50,631 nt of DNA from NCBI GenBank assembly GCA_938008165.1, contig CALLLP010000001.1:131585-182215 (forward strand), given 5' to 3'. The DNA is from an uncultured Neomegalonema sp. GTDB lineage: Bacteria > Pseudomonadota > Alphaproteobacteria > Rhodobacterales > Rhodobacteraceae. Under the pieces are notes generated by a model. The model was not told the DNA's origin. It was given only the letters and a program-made list of their open reading frames with translations, and did not search any database. Of the stretch, positions 42,550 through 50,631 are shown piece after piece. Every line of letters starts with the position of its first letter. The first letter of the stretch is position 1. Position numbers and translations under genes: made by a program.

Positions 42550-43185
42550 ATGGGTGATGTGATCAATATCGTTATTGCGGACGCTCAGGAAATGATACGG
42601 GACAGTCTTCATAAAAATCTGTCCACGAACCAGCAATATAACATCAATTCAGAGGCAAGCGATGGCTATGGCGCTATCCGGAATTGCCAGAACTTATCGG
42701 CGAATATTTTGGTCATTGGGCAATCGATCGCCCGTCCGGACTGCCTGAAGGTCATAGAGAAGGTAAAGACAATCGATCCAGAGATCGGGGTGGTCGTTAT
42801 CGCCGATGACTCGAACACGACCGTTGCTTTCGCCCTGTTCTCCGCCGGAGCCATCGCAGTGGTGCCCCGCAATGCAAATCTCGTGGATTTCCTCAATGCC
42901 GTGCGTTCGGCGGAGTTGGGCTATGCCTGCGTACCGGGCAATTGCATCGCCGAATTCACGGCCCTGCGGCGCAACGCAACGCGAACCGGCAACATGTACG
43001 GCCTGTCACCGCGCGAGATGGAGGTCGTGCAAGCATGCTCCACCGGCGCAAATACAAAGGAGGTCGCCCACCAACTCTCCATTTCCGTCCGCACCGTCGA
43101 GGCGCATCGCAACGCAATCTATCGCAAGACCGATTGTCGGAGTGTCGAGGACATCATCAACATGGCACGCACGCTTAATGTGTAA
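42550..43185 (+). CDS. LuxR/NarL-type regulator with degenerate receiver
   Basis: 211 residues. An N-terminal receiver-like domain and a C-terminal LuxR helix-turn-helix (LSPREMEVVQACSTGANTKE, then LSISVRTVEAHRNAIYRK). In functional receivers an Asp ends the third strand; here the matching NILVIGQSI has Gly57 instead, and the conserved Lys is Arg107. Phosphorylation is therefore unlikely. It lies 103 bp after sctC1 on the same strand with no kinase nearby, so it is a good candidate for the local T3SS regulator, acting without phosphorylation. That role is inferred from location. Confidence 0.88.
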   Translation: MGDVINIVIADAQEMIRDSLHKNLSTNQQYNINSEASDGYGAIRNCQNLSANILVIGQSIARPDCLKVIEKVKTIDPEIGVVVIADDSNTTVAFALFSAGAIAVVPRNANLVDFLNAVRSAELGYACVPGNCIAEFTALRRNATRTGNMYGLSPREMEVVQACSTGANTKEVAHQLSISVRTVEAHRNAIYRKTDCRSVEDIINMARTLNV

Positions 43186-43208
43186 CACCCACAACAAGAT
43201 AAACGACC

Positions 43209-43240
43209 CACAAGAAAGCCAGAGGCTTTGGCTTTTCGTG
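43209..43240 (+). terminator. Probable terminator after the LuxR gene
   Basis: Stem formed by CACAAGAAAGCC and GGCTTTTCGTG with a 9-base loop, followed by TGATTTTAAG. The T-run is modest. An alternative 6-bp stem AAAGCC/GGCTTT overlaps it. Confidence 0.6.
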
Positions 43241-43348
43241 TGATTTTAAGAAAAATGGTGCGCTCGGCTGGAGAGAATTCGAACCGCCCAAGCGATTGCG
43301 CCGGTGACCTGTTTTCTGTTTGCCCAACCGCTTTGCTACTTGAGGGCG

Positions 43349-43424
43349 TGGTGCCCGGAGGCGGACTCGAACCACCGACACGCGGATTTTCAATCCGCTG
43401 CTCTACCAACTGAGCTATCCGGGC
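43349..43424 (-). tRNA. tRNA-Phe (anticodon GAA)
   Basis: On the minus strand the acceptor GCCCGGA pairs with TCCGGGC, the D-arm is TAGCTCAGTTGGTAGAGC, the anticodon loop TTGAAAA gives GAA, the T-loop is TTCGAGT and CCA is encoded. 76 bases. Its 3' end faces the LuxR/sct side. Confidence 0.96.
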
Positions 43425-43479
43425 AACTGATGGGGTCGTAACCGAGAAGGTGGGGGGTTGTCCAGATGAAAGATTGTCT

Positions 43480-43647
43480 TCATTCGTCCTGATCGCGCGG
43501 ATCGTTGATGCGTTCGTCTGTGGGGATCGCATATGCACCGGATGCCCAGTTTCCCAGATCGCGATCGGCGCAGCGTCGGGAGCAAAAGGGGCGATAGGCA
43601 TGGATCGTTTCACGCGCGCAGATCGGGCAGTGTTTCTTCTGGCTCAT
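43480..43647 (-). CDS. yacG: DNA gyrase inhibitor / zinc-binding protein YacG
   Basis: 55 residues with the YacG zinc finger CPIC...FCSRRCADRDLGNWASGAYAIP. YacG binds GyrB and inhibits gyrase in E. coli (family knowledge). The start overlaps the end of the RNase gene by 4 bases. The rng-yacG pairing is common in this group of bacteria. Confidence 0.93.
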   Translation of the reverse strand: MSQKKHCPICARETIHAYRPFCSRRCADRDLGNWASGAYAIPTDERINDPRDQDE

Positions 43648-44726
43648 CGGGGGTCCTCTGGCATCAACAGGGCGAGAGAGCGGCCGGGGCGGCGGCAGAC
43701 GGCTTCCAGCAAGCCAGCAGGTCCCCAGCCAAAGACGGTCGATCCGTCTAGATAATGCGCGGCGGCGCGCCCAAAGGCTTCGGCGATTCGGGCGCGCTCG
43801 CTGCCTTTGGGCGCTCCGGCGAAATCGATGAGGATCAAGCCGCCGATTTTTTTCAACGAAAGCAGGCGGGGCAGGGCGCTGGCGGCGTCCAAATTGACAC
43901 GCAGGGTCGCGTTGCCGTTTGAGGCCGCGCCCGTATTCACATCGACCGCAATCAGGGCCGGGGTTGGGTCGATGGAAAGCCACCCTTCGGGTAGCTTGTG
44001 TCGAGGCCCCATAAGCGATGCAATGGCGGCGTCTATATCCAGCGTGTCGAAGGGGCCAGCATCGAGCCGGGGCACAGGAACAGGGGGGAGGCCGTCGAGG
44101 GAGGCCTCATCCGCCAGAATGGACCCGATAGTGTCTGTTTTATGCATAATGCGTGCAACGGCATCGGGTGCCGGGGCGCGTTGACCGGGGGTGGCATCCG
44201 CCGCCAAGCGATCGTAGCGCTCGGTCAGGATGCGGGCTTCTTCGTGTAGATCGGGGGCAGGGCTGTCGCGGGCTTCGGTTCGGATGACAAAACCGCCCTT
44301 GGAGGCAAAGGCGTCGAGGGCGGTTCGCAGACGGGTTCGCTCCGCCTTGTCCGTAATCTTTCGGGAGACATTGATGCCGGGGCGGGCGGGCGTGAAGACG
44401 AGATGATCGCTGCGCAATTGAATGGCGGGGGAAAGCCGGGCGGCCTTGTCGCCATCGGCTTCGCGGCGCACTTCGGCGAGCAGTGATTGGCCGGGCGAGA
44501 ACGCTGCACCTTCGGGAAAAAAACCGGTCTGTCCATCGCCCATATCCGCAACCGCTGCGCCGATACCGGGGATGGTTCTCGTGATTCGGCATCGATAGAT
44601 TGCGCCGGGCTGAGGGGAGCGATTGGAGAGATCGTCGATTTCGAGCGCATCAAGCACACCGTCGCGCAGCAAGGCGGCACGGCGCAAGAGGGGGCCGGTT
44701 TCGACCGCGAGGACCGTGCCTTTCAT
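43644..44726 (-). CDS. Ribonuclease E/G family protein (short form)
   Basis: 360 residues, shorter than E. coli RNase G (489). The N-terminus holds an S1-like part (GAIYRCRITRTIPGIGAAVADM). The catalytic DNase I-like region has both metal-binding Asp: LIAVDVNTGAASNGN and GGLILIDFAG. The C-terminal zinc-link Cys motif of RNase E/G is missing, so tetramer assembly may differ. Likely a processing enzyme for rRNA or mRNA. It follows maf and precedes yacG with overlap. Confidence 0.88.
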   Translation of the reverse strand: MKGTVLAVETGPLLRRAALLRDGVLDALEIDDLSNRSPQPGAIYRCRITRTIPGIGAAVADMGDGQTGFFPEGAAFSPGQSLLAEVRREADGDKAARLSPAIQLRSDHLVFTPARPGINVSRKITDKAERTRLRTALDAFASKGGFVIRTEARDSPAPDLHEEARILTERYDRLAADATPGQRAPAPDAVARIMHKTDTIGSILADEASLDGLPPVPVPRLDAGPFDTLDIDAAIASLMGPRHKLPEGWLSIDPTPALIAVDVNTGAASNGNATLRVNLDAASALPRLLSLKKIGGLILIDFAGAPKGSERARIAEAFGRAAAHYLDGSTVFGWGPAGLLEAVCRRPGRSLALLMPEDPR

Positions 44727-44736
44727 CTCAGGCCGC

Positions 44737-45339
44737 TCATGCGCGCCAGCTTGCCGCTTCGAGCAAGCCCGCAGTTTCGGTCAGAGGCAACCCGACAACA
44801 TTGGAATAGGAACCGCCGATCCACGGGATGAACTGTCCCGCGCGACCCTGAATGGCATAGCCACCGGCCTTGCCTTGCCATTCATCGCTCGCCAGATATG
44901 CCTTGATTTCCGGGTCAGACAGCCGCTTGAACCGAACCTGAGTGGTGACAAGCCGCGACCATGCGCGGCCATCGGTGCAGCGGATCAGCGCAAGGCCGGT
45001 TGTGACCGTGTGCCGTCGTCCGGATAATAACGACAGGTGCTGACGCGCTTCCTCGTCGTTCCGGGGTTTATCGAGAATGCGCCGCCCGACGGATACAACC
45101 GTATCGGCGGCGAGTACCACGGCTTGCGCATCGCCCAGCGTCTCGGCGATGACCCGGCATTTTTCACCGCTCAACCGTTCCGCAAAGCGGCGGGGCGGCT
45201 CGTCCGGTCGGGGCGTTTCGTCGATGTCGGCGGGGGTTACCTTATCCGGGACAATACCGATCTGCACCAAAAGCTCGCGGCGGCGCGGTGATGCGCTGGC
45301 GAGGATAAGGGACATGGGGGGGGTGGGACGGTGTGTCAT
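44737..45339 (-). CDS. Maf-like nucleoside triphosphate pyrophosphatase
   Basis: 200 residues. Hydrolyses non-canonical or UTP/dTTP nucleotides in the cytoplasm (family knowledge). The N-terminal ILASASPRRRELL, the VLAADTVVSVGRRILDKP motif and the GKAGGYAIQGRAG motif are clear. The start is uncertain between ATG 45339 (GGTGAG upstream) and ATG 45315 (closer to the normal N-terminus). Located between infA and the RNase gene. Confidence 0.92.
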   Translation of the reverse strand: MTHRPTPPMSLILASASPRRRELLVQIGIVPDKVTPADIDETPRPDEPPRRFAERLSGEKCRVIAETLGDAQAVVLAADTVVSVGRRILDKPRNDEEARQHLSLLSGRRHTVTTGLALIRCTDGRAWSRLVTTQVRFKRLSDPEIKAYLASDEWQGKAGGYAIQGRAGQFIPWIGGSYSNVVGLPLTETAGLLEAASWRA

Positions 45340-45364
45340 GGTCTCACCCGGCTGCGATACGCGC

Positions 45365-45583
45365 CTATTTGAAGCGATAGGTAATGCGACCCTTTGTCAG
45401 GTCGTAGGGCGTCATCTCGACCTGCACCTTGTCGCCCGCGAGGACGCGAATGCGGTTCTTGCGCATCTTTCCCGCAGTATGGGCAATGATCTCGTGCCCG
45501 TTTTCTAGCTCGACCCGGAACGTTGCATTGGGCAACAGTTCTGTGACCGTGCCCGGCATTTCAATTACTTCTTCCTTCGCCAT
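45365..45583 (-). CDS. infA: Translation initiation factor IF-1
   Basis: 72 residues, OB-fold. The sequence [19 protein letters not shown], then [20 protein letters not shown] and [13 protein letters not shown], is nearly invariant in bacteria. First gene of the minus-strand run infA-maf-rng-yacG. Confidence 0.98.
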   Translation of the reverse strand: MAKEEVIEMPGTVTELLPNATFRVELENGHEIIAHTAGKMRKNRIRVLAGDKVQVEMTPYDLTKGRITYRFK

Positions 45584-45774
45584 TCATCATCCTGCTCTGG
45601 CATCGGCGGGACAATCCGCCGCGTTCTAGATGGCGGGGAGCGGGGCAAATTGCAAGCCTCTCGCCGGGTCACGTGTCATTTTGAAAGAATGCGTTGCGGC
45701 GGCCTGTACCTTGGCCGTTTTGGGGCGGTGACCCATATTGAGCCATCCTGACATCAAATCGGAGCTTTACTGCC

Positions 45775-46317
45775 ATGAAACGCCTTTTGATCGCGTTGCC
45801 GCTTGTTCTTGCCGCCTGTGCCAGTGGCCCGGCATTTCGCGATACGAGTGTTCCGATCACCACCGCTATGCAGGTGGATCTGGAGCGGTATCAGGGTCTA
45901 TGGTACGAAATCGCCCGTTTTCCCGTTTCCTTCGAGGAGGGATGTGTCGGGGTGACCGCCGAATACACGCTCAAGCCTGAAGGGACCGTGCGTGTCGTCA
46001 ACACATGCCGCGAGGGCAGTCTCGATGCCGCGCCTCGCTCGGCGGAGGCAACGGCCAAGACGACCGATTCGACCAATGCCAAACTCAAGGTCGATTTTGT
46101 GCCGCTGATTCCCTTTACCTCAGGCGATTACTGGATTCTCGATATCGATGAGGCGTATCGGACGGTTGTAGTCGGCACGCCCGATGGCACTGCGGGCTGG
46201 ATTCTCGCGCGTGAACCGCAGATCGGCGCTGCGCGGTTGCGCCATGGCTATGACGTGCTGGAGCGAGCGGGCTATGATTTGTCGCAAATCACCCTGACAC
46301 CCCAGCCAGCGATATAA
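45775..46317 (+). CDS. Outer membrane lipocalin-type lipoprotein (Blc-like)
   Basis: 180 residues. Signal peptide with lipobox VLAAC. Lipocalin signature: DLERYQGLWYEIARFP at the first strand, the paired Cys in EEGCVGVTAEY and VVNTC, and GDYWILDIDEAYRTVVVG and REPQIG near the end. Binds lipids or lysophospholipids in the envelope (family knowledge). It converges with dppF, six bases apart. Confidence 0.92.
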   Translation: MKRLLIALPLVLAACASGPAFRDTSVPITTAMQVDLERYQGLWYEIARFPVSFEEGCVGVTAEYTLKPEGTVRVVNTCREGSLDAAPRSAEATAKTTDSTNAKLKVDFVPLIPFTSGDYWILDIDEAYRTVVVGTPDGTAGWILAREPQIGAARLRHGYDVLERAGYDLSQITLTPQPAI

Positions 46318-46323
46318 GTCGAT

Positions 46324-47307
46324 TCACTGTAGGAAGCAGGCCACTTTGTGCGATGCCTCGCGTGTTGTCAGGGGGGGCGATTGCTCGTGGCAATGCGCCT
46401 GCGCAAGGGGGCAGCGCGAGGCAAAGCGGCATCCTTTTGGCAGGTTGACGGGGCTGGGCGGATCGCCCTTCAGTCGTACGCGGTTTCGGCGATCCCGCTG
46501 GTTTCCATGCACCATCGGCACCGCCGCGAGCAGGGCCTTTGTGTAGGGATGTCGGGGGTTCGTGAACAGGGTCCGGCGATCGGCCTGCTCGACGATTTGG
46601 CCGAGATACATGACCGCGATTTCGTCGCAAATATGCTGCACGACGCCAAGGTCATGCGAGATAAACAGATAGGTCAGGCCAAGTTCGCGTTGCAAGCGGG
46701 CCATCAGGTTGAGAATTTGCGCCTGAATGGCCACATCCAGCGCCGAAACCGGCTCGTCACAGACGATCAGGTCGGGCCGGGTTGATAAGGCCCGCGCAAG
46801 GCCGAGGCGCTGGCGCTGACCCCCCGAAAACTGGTGCGGAAACAGGGCGCGTTGCTCAGGGCGTAAGCCGACTTGTTGGAATAAGTCGCGGACGGCGGCA
46901 TCGCGTTCGTCATGCGTGCCGATCTGCATCAGGTCGAGCGGTTCGCGCACGATCTCCCCGGCGCGCTTGCGCGGGTCGAGCGAGGAATAGGGGTCTTGAA
47001 AGACGATCTGAAACTGTCGCCGCGCTGCGCGCAGGTCTTCGCCCTCCAGCGCGCTTATGGGCGTATCGCCCAGCGTTATGCGACCGTCTGTGATATTGAC
47101 CAGTCGCATGATTGCCAGTGCGGTGGTCGTCTTGCCCGATCCACTCTCGCCCACAATGCCAAAGGTCTTTCCGGCGGGGACTGAAAAGCTGACGCCATCG
47201 ACGGCATGAACCGTGGGGCGCGAACCTGAGAGTAATGATTTTCCCCCGCCGAAATGCACCTTGAGGTCTTCAACGACCAGCGTGTTTCCACGCTTTTCAA
47301 CTGTCAT
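46324..47307 (-). CDS. Peptide/nickel-type ABC transporter ATP-binding protein (DppF/OppF)
   Basis: 327 residues. Walker A GESGSGKTT, Q-loop FQDPYSSLDPR, signature FSGGQRQRLGLARAL, Walker B LIVCDEPVSALD. The C-terminal oligopeptide-transporter domain with Cys for an iron-sulfur cluster is present (KGCRFASRCPLAQAHC). The start overlaps dppD by 4 bases. Energises import with DppD through the permeases upstream. Confidence 0.92.
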   Translation of the reverse strand: MTVEKRGNTLVVEDLKVHFGGGKSLLSGSRPTVHAVDGVSFSVPAGKTFGIVGESGSGKTTTALAIMRLVNITDGRITLGDTPISALEGEDLRAARRQFQIVFQDPYSSLDPRKRAGEIVREPLDLMQIGTHDERDAAVRDLFQQVGLRPEQRALFPHQFSGGQRQRLGLARALSTRPDLIVCDEPVSALDVAIQAQILNLMARLQRELGLTYLFISHDLGVVQHICDEIAVMYLGQIVEQADRRTLFTNPRHPYTKALLAAVPMVHGNQRDRRNRVRLKGDPPSPVNLPKGCRFASRCPLAQAHCHEQSPPLTTREASHKVACFLQ

Positions 47308-48305
47308 CGCTGCGCCCCCCCTTGTGCGACCCAGCAGGCGGTCAGATGCGCATCTTCGGAGGGGAGGAGGGCGGGTTTTTCCACCCCGCATCGGTCGATC
47401 GTCGCTCTGCATCGCGGGGCAAAGGCGCATCCCCGGCCCAGATCCGTCAAGGCGGGCACCACACCGGGAATCTCCATCAATTCGCTACGCTCTGCGGGAG
47501 GGTCTGGTTCCAGATGTGGCACGCAGGTAATCAGGCCCTGTGTATAGGGATGCTGCGGCGAGGAGAGAACTGTCTCGACGGTCCCTTTCTCGACGACCCG
47601 TCCGGCATACATCACGGCCACGGTATCGGCCAATTCGGCAATGGCGCCCATGTCATGGGTAATCAGGATGATCGCCGTGCCCATATCGCTTTGCAAGTCT
47701 TGCAGGAGATCGAAAATCTGGGCCTGTACCGTAGTATCGAGCGCCGTGGTCGGCTCATCCGCGATCAGCACCCGTGGGCGGCAAGCGAGGGCGATGGCGA
47801 TCATCACCCGCTGGCGCATCCCGCCTGACAGTTGATGCGGATAGGCCCTTGCGCGCAATTCCGCTTCGGGAATTTCGACCGCGCGCAGCATGGCGATGGC
47901 GCGGTCCATCGCGGCGCGGGGGCTGGCGTTTTCGTGCAGGCGCACACTCTCGGCGATCTGCTCTCCGACGGTGAAGACCGGGTTGAGCGAGGACATTGGC
48001 TCCTGAAAGATCATGCCGATATCCTTGCCGCGAATCCGGCGCAGGCGCTCATGGTCCATCCCGACCAATTCGACACCATCGAGGCGGATCGAGCCGGATG
48101 TGACCCTGCCGGGCGGATCGGGCACAAGACCCATGATCGACAGGGCGGTCATCGACTTGCCGCAGCCGGATTCGCCGACAATCCCCAGGATTTCGCCACT
48201 TTCGACTTCCAGCGATACATGGTCCAGCACCCGCGCCTTACCTGCACGGGTCTGGAAATCGACCACGATGTCTTCGACGCTCAGCAGGGGATCGGTCATG
48301 CTCAT
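47304..48305 (-). CDS. Peptide/nickel-type ABC transporter ATP-binding protein (DppD/OppD)
   Basis: 333 residues. Walker [10 protein letters not shown]-loop [10 protein letters not shown], signature [15 protein letters not shown], Walker [12 protein letters not shown], and the C-terminal Cys cluster [16 protein letters not shown]. The start overlaps the dppC stop by 4 bases; a second in-frame ATG lies six bases on. Confidence 0.92.
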   Translation of the reverse strand: MSMTDPLLSVEDIVVDFQTRAGKARVLDHVSLEVESGEILGIVGESGCGKSMTALSIMGLVPDPPGRVTSGSIRLDGVELVGMDHERLRRIRGKDIGMIFQEPMSSLNPVFTVGEQIAESVRLHENASPRAAMDRAIAMLRAVEIPEAELRARAYPHQLSGGMRQRVMIAIALACRPRVLIADEPTTALDTTVQAQIFDLLQDLQSDMGTAIILITHDMGAIAELADTVAVMYAGRVVEKGTVETVLSSPQHPYTQGLITCVPHLEPDPPAERSELMEIPGVVPALTDLGRGCAFAPRCRATIDRCGVEKPALLPSEDAHLTACWVAQGGAQR

Positions 48306-49204
48306 CGTTGCCGCAATTTCGGGTTCAGGGCGTCGTTCAGGCCATCGCCGATCAGGGAGATCGCCAGCACAGTGAGAAAGATCGCAAAGCCGGGAATGGC
48401 CACGGCAAACCCCGCATCGAGGATATAGGGCCGGTTTGACCCGATCACCTGCCCCCAGCTCATCACATTCGGATCGCTGAGGCCCAAAAAGCTGAGCGCC
48501 GCTTCAAACAGGATCGCCGAACCGACCATCAGATTTGCCTGTACGATGATCGGGGGCAGGGCATTGGGCAAAATGACCCGAAAGATCAGATAGGCGTCAC
48601 GGGCACTGCCAGAGCGGGCCGCCGCGACGTATTCCATCTCGCGGATACGCAGGAATTCCGAGCGCGTCACGCGGGCTACGGCGGTCCAGCTTACGACACC
48701 GATGGCAAGGGTGACAGTCAGGAGCGAGGCCCCGAAAAGCGCGACGATGACCATCGAGAACAACAGGGTCGGCAGAACTTGAAAAAACTCGGTAAAGCGC
48801 ATCAGCGCCTCCTCGACCCAGCCTCCGTAATAGCCCGCAAAGGCCCCGACCGTCACGCCGATCACAACCGAAATCACAGCCGCCGCCAGACCAATGGCCA
48901 TCGATACGCGCCCCCCCGCCATCATCGCCGAGAGAATATCGCGGCCCAGATAATCGGTGCCGAAGATGTAGTCGTCCTGACCGGGGCGGGTGAAGGGTGC
49001 CCAGACCATCTCAAAGGGATCGGTGGGGTAGAAATACGGGCCGATAAAGGTAAAGGCCATGATTGCGAGCAGCAGGATCAGCCCAAAGACCGCCAGACGA
49101 TTGCGCAGGAACATCGCAATCATTTCGCGAAAGGGGTGCGTGACCTTGATCTCTTCGGGCATCCCGTCGACGAGGGGCTGTGCGATGGCTTTGGGGTCTA
49201 TCAT
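48302..49204 (-). CDS. Peptide/nickel-type ABC transporter permease (DppC)
   Basis: 300 residues, with six membrane segments. N-terminal cytoplasmic part, then FGTDYLGRDILSAMMAGGRVS (family hallmark) and the EAA-type loop VAAARSGSARDAYLIFRVILP contacting the ATPases. The ATG at 49204 is 4 bases from the dppB stop; an upstream in-frame start at 49249 would overlap dppB. Confidence 0.92.
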   Translation of the reverse strand: MIDPKAIAQPLVDGMPEEIKVTHPFREMIAMFLRNRLAVFGLILLLAIMAFTFIGPYFYPTDPFEMVWAPFTRPGQDDYIFGTDYLGRDILSAMMAGGRVSMAIGLAAAVISVVIGVTVGAFAGYYGGWVEEALMRFTEFFQVLPTLLFSMVIVALFGASLLTVTLAIGVVSWTAVARVTRSEFLRIREMEYVAAARSGSARDAYLIFRVILPNALPPIIVQANLMVGSAILFEAALSFLGLSDPNVMSWGQVIGSNRPYILDAGFAVAIPGFAIFLTVLAISLIGDGLNDALNPKLRQR

Positions 49205-49208
49205 GCCG

Positions 49209-50183
49209 TTAGCCCGCCTTGATCCGAGGGTCGACCAGACGCAAGACAATGTCGGTCAGGATGTTGAAGGCGATGACGACGAGCGACGAATAGAACAGGA
49301 TTCCCATGATCGTCGGCGTATCCCGCGCGAGGATCGATTGCAGGGCCAATGTGCCCAGACCCGGCCAGCTGAACACCGTTTCCACCACCACAGCCCCCGA
49401 AATGACCGAGGCGAATTGCAGGCCCGCGACGGTGATGACCGGACCAAGGGCGTTCTTGAGAGCGTGTTTATATAAAACCGACCGTTCCGGCACGCCCTTT
49501 GCCCGCGCGGTGCGCACGTAATCCGCGCCCAGAACTTCCTGCATCGAGGCGCGGGCAAGGCGGCTGTAGAGGGCCAGATAGATCGAGGAAAGCGTGATCA
49601 TCGGCAAGATCAGATGATAGAGAACATCCAGTGCCTTGATGAAAAATCCGCCTTCGACCGTCACATCCTGCATCCCGCCGACGGGAAAGATCGGAAAGAC
49701 CGAGACAAAGGCGATAATCAGCAAAATACCCGTCCAGAAAACCGGCGCGGCAAAGCCGAACAGGGCGAGAAAGCTGACCACCACATTGACGATGCCGGTC
49801 GGGTTTTTCGCCGCCATCACGCCGAGCAGCGTTCCGAGGGCAATGGCGATGATCTGCGATGAGAAAACCAGCAGCAAAGTCGCGGGCAGGCGCTCCAGCA
49901 CCAGTTCGGTCACGGGGGTGTTGAAGAAATAGGAATATCCCAGATCGAGCGTGAAGACGCCCGACATATAACGCCACAATTGAACGAAAAAGGGTTGGTC
50001 GAGACCGTACCGGGCGCGGATTTCATCCATTACTTCGGCATCGGCGCCGCCCATATCCCCGGCAATCGAGTCGGCGATATCGCCCGGCGCGACCGAAATG
50101 AGCGTGAAGTTGAGCACCAGAACCGCGAGCAGCAGAAGCACGCCATATCCGATCCGCGTCGCGATCGTGCGCCATAGGCTCAT
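49209..50183 (-). CDS. Peptide/nickel-type ABC transporter permease (DppB)
   Basis: 324 residues, with six membrane segments. N-terminal signature FTLISVAPGDIADSIAG and the ARYGLDQPFFVQLWRYMSGV stretch are typical of DppB. The EAA-type loop is ADYVRTARAKGVPERSVLYKH. It is preceded by a hairpin and the binding-protein gene, the standard dppABCDF order. Confidence 0.93.
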   Translation of the reverse strand: MSLWRTIATRIGYGVLLLLAVLVLNFTLISVAPGDIADSIAGDMGGADAEVMDEIRARYGLDQPFFVQLWRYMSGVFTLDLGYSYFFNTPVTELVLERLPATLLLVFSSQIIAIALGTLLGVMAAKNPTGIVNVVVSFLALFGFAAPVFWTGILLIIAFVSVFPIFPVGGMQDVTVEGGFFIKALDVLYHLILPMITLSSIYLALYSRLARASMQEVLGADYVRTARAKGVPERSVLYKHALKNALGPVITVAGLQFASVISGAVVVETVFSWPGLGTLALQSILARDTPTIMGILFYSSLVVIAFNILTDIVLRLVDPRIKAG

Positions 50184-50205
50184 TCGAAACCGTCCCTTTC
50201 GCTGT

Positions 50206-50233
50206 CGTCACCCCATTTTGCAACAGGGTGACG
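50206..50233. terminator. Hairpin between dppA and dppB
   Basis: An 8-bp stem (CGTCACCC with GGGTGACG, 12-base loop) in the 62-bp gap after the binding-protein gene, without a T-run. Likely reduces readthrough into the permease genes. Confidence 0.55.
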
Positions 50234-50245
50234 CTTTATCGATCA

Positions 50246-50631
50246 TCAGTCGTTCAGATACACCGTGTCGAGCGGGTGCGAGGTGCCCCAGATCGATTCC
50301 GGTGGATTGCCGACCTTCTTGTTCGAGATCGTGTGATACGGCGATGGGAACAGCGGATAGAGGGGCAGTTCATCCGCGAGGATTTGCTGGAATTCCTTGT
50401 AGTACTCCTTGCGCTTTTCCTGATCGTTGGTCGATCCGGCCAATTCCATCAGCTCATCAACGCGATCATTGGCGTATTGCTGGGTATTCGACCAGATTAC
50501 GCCTTTCTTGATGTTGTCGCTGCTATAGGTGCGGTGAACGCCGATCACCGGATCGCCCCAGTTAAAGACGTTGTCGATGGTCATGTCGAATTCGTGGTTC
50601 GAAATGCGCTTGGCCCAGGTCGGGAAATCGG
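50246..50631 (-). CDS. Peptide/nickel-type ABC transporter substrate-binding protein, C-terminal part only
   Basis: The frame is open to the window edge, so only about the last 128 residues are seen; the ATG at 50584 is internal, because the frame continues upstream (FPTWAKRISNHEFD). The segments FNWGDPVIGVHRTYSSDN, then REKRKEYYKEFQQILADELPL-like (KRKEYYKEFQQILADELPLY) and SIWGTSHPLDTVY are typical of the C-terminal lobe of DppA/OppA-type (SBP_bac_5) proteins. The ligand cannot be told. Confidence 0.85.
   Translation of the reverse strand, partial: DFPTWAKRISNHEFDMTIDNVFNWGDPVIGVHRTYSSDNIKKGVIWSNTQQYANDRVDELMELAGSTNDQEKRKEYYKEFQQILADELPLYPLFPSPYHTISNKKVGNPPESIWGTSHPLDTVYLND

Noticed and set aside
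43253..43348. tRNA-like sequence next to tRNA-Phe (TTCGAA loop, TGGTGC end)
   Set aside because: The T-stem and acceptor stem do not pair with correct spacing to CCA, and no anticodon arm can be drawn. At most a decayed remnant.
1..50631. CRISPR arrays, insertion sequences, integrases
   Set aside because: No regularly spaced direct repeats, transposase or integrase frames were found by reading both strands.

Overview
The window is about 50.6 kb from the chromosome of a GC-rich alphaproteobacterium, most likely a marine Rhodobacterales or Roseobacter-type organism. The clues are two complete TRAP dicarboxylate-type transporters, the infA-maf-rng-yacG block next to tRNA-Phe, a hisF/hisE block, pobA, and general codon use. 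Species cannot be fixed from sequence alone.

Layout. Positions 1-9.7 kb hold housekeeping and catabolic genes: the 3' part of ettA, a small membrane protein, an EEP-family lipoprotein with a small overlapping ORF, hisE, an FMN reductase, hisF, a transglutaminase-like protein, a ThDP-dependent enzyme, pobA and a secreted Pro/Ala-rich protein. A first TRAP transporter (dctPQM) and a secreted Lys-rich protein follow at 9.9-13.4 kb, then tRNA-Cys at 13.6 kb.

From 13.8 to 26.9 kb lies a non-flagellar type III secretion system (T3SS). On the minus strand, in transcription order, it runs: a 57-aa acidic ORF, sctI-like, sctD, a 142-aa unknown, a TPR chaperone-like ORF, then sctJ-K-L-N-O-Q-R-S-T-U. 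On the plus strand it has a 54-aa ORF with a strong terminator, then sctV. The J-K-L-N-O-Q-R-S-T-U order matches the rhizobial Rhc arrangement. A second TRAP system follows (26.9-33.8 kb: thioesterase, dctM, dctQ, dctP, and the dctD/dctB two-component pair). Next is one 7.5-kb gene for a roughly 2,496-aa protein with no signal peptide. After it come a secretin N-domain-only protein (SctC1-like) and a LuxR-type regulator with a degenerate receiver. tRNA-Phe closes this stretch at 43.4 kb, so the T3SS modules and the giant gene sit between two tRNA genes whose 3' ends both face inward.

The right end (43.4-50.6 kb) returns to core genes (yacG, rng, maf, infA), a lipocalin, and a dipeptide/oligopeptide ABC transporter whose binding protein is cut off by the window edge.

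How the parts work together (inference): the sct genes would build the export apparatus (R, S, T, U, V), sorting platform (K, L, Q), ATPase (N, O), inner rings (D, J) and inner rod (I). The separate SctC N-domain protein would be the periplasmic part of a split secretin. The giant protein is a candidate substrate or surface structure, and the LuxR protein a candidate regulator. The most unusual points are a SctU without the NPTH autocleavage motif, a split secretin whose pore part is not in the window, the giant repeat protein, two very small ORFs flanking the divergent sct promoter, and interlocked inverted repeats ahead of sctI. No recognisable needle, secretin pore, gatekeeper or translocator gene is visible, so they are either elsewhere or too divergent to recognise.
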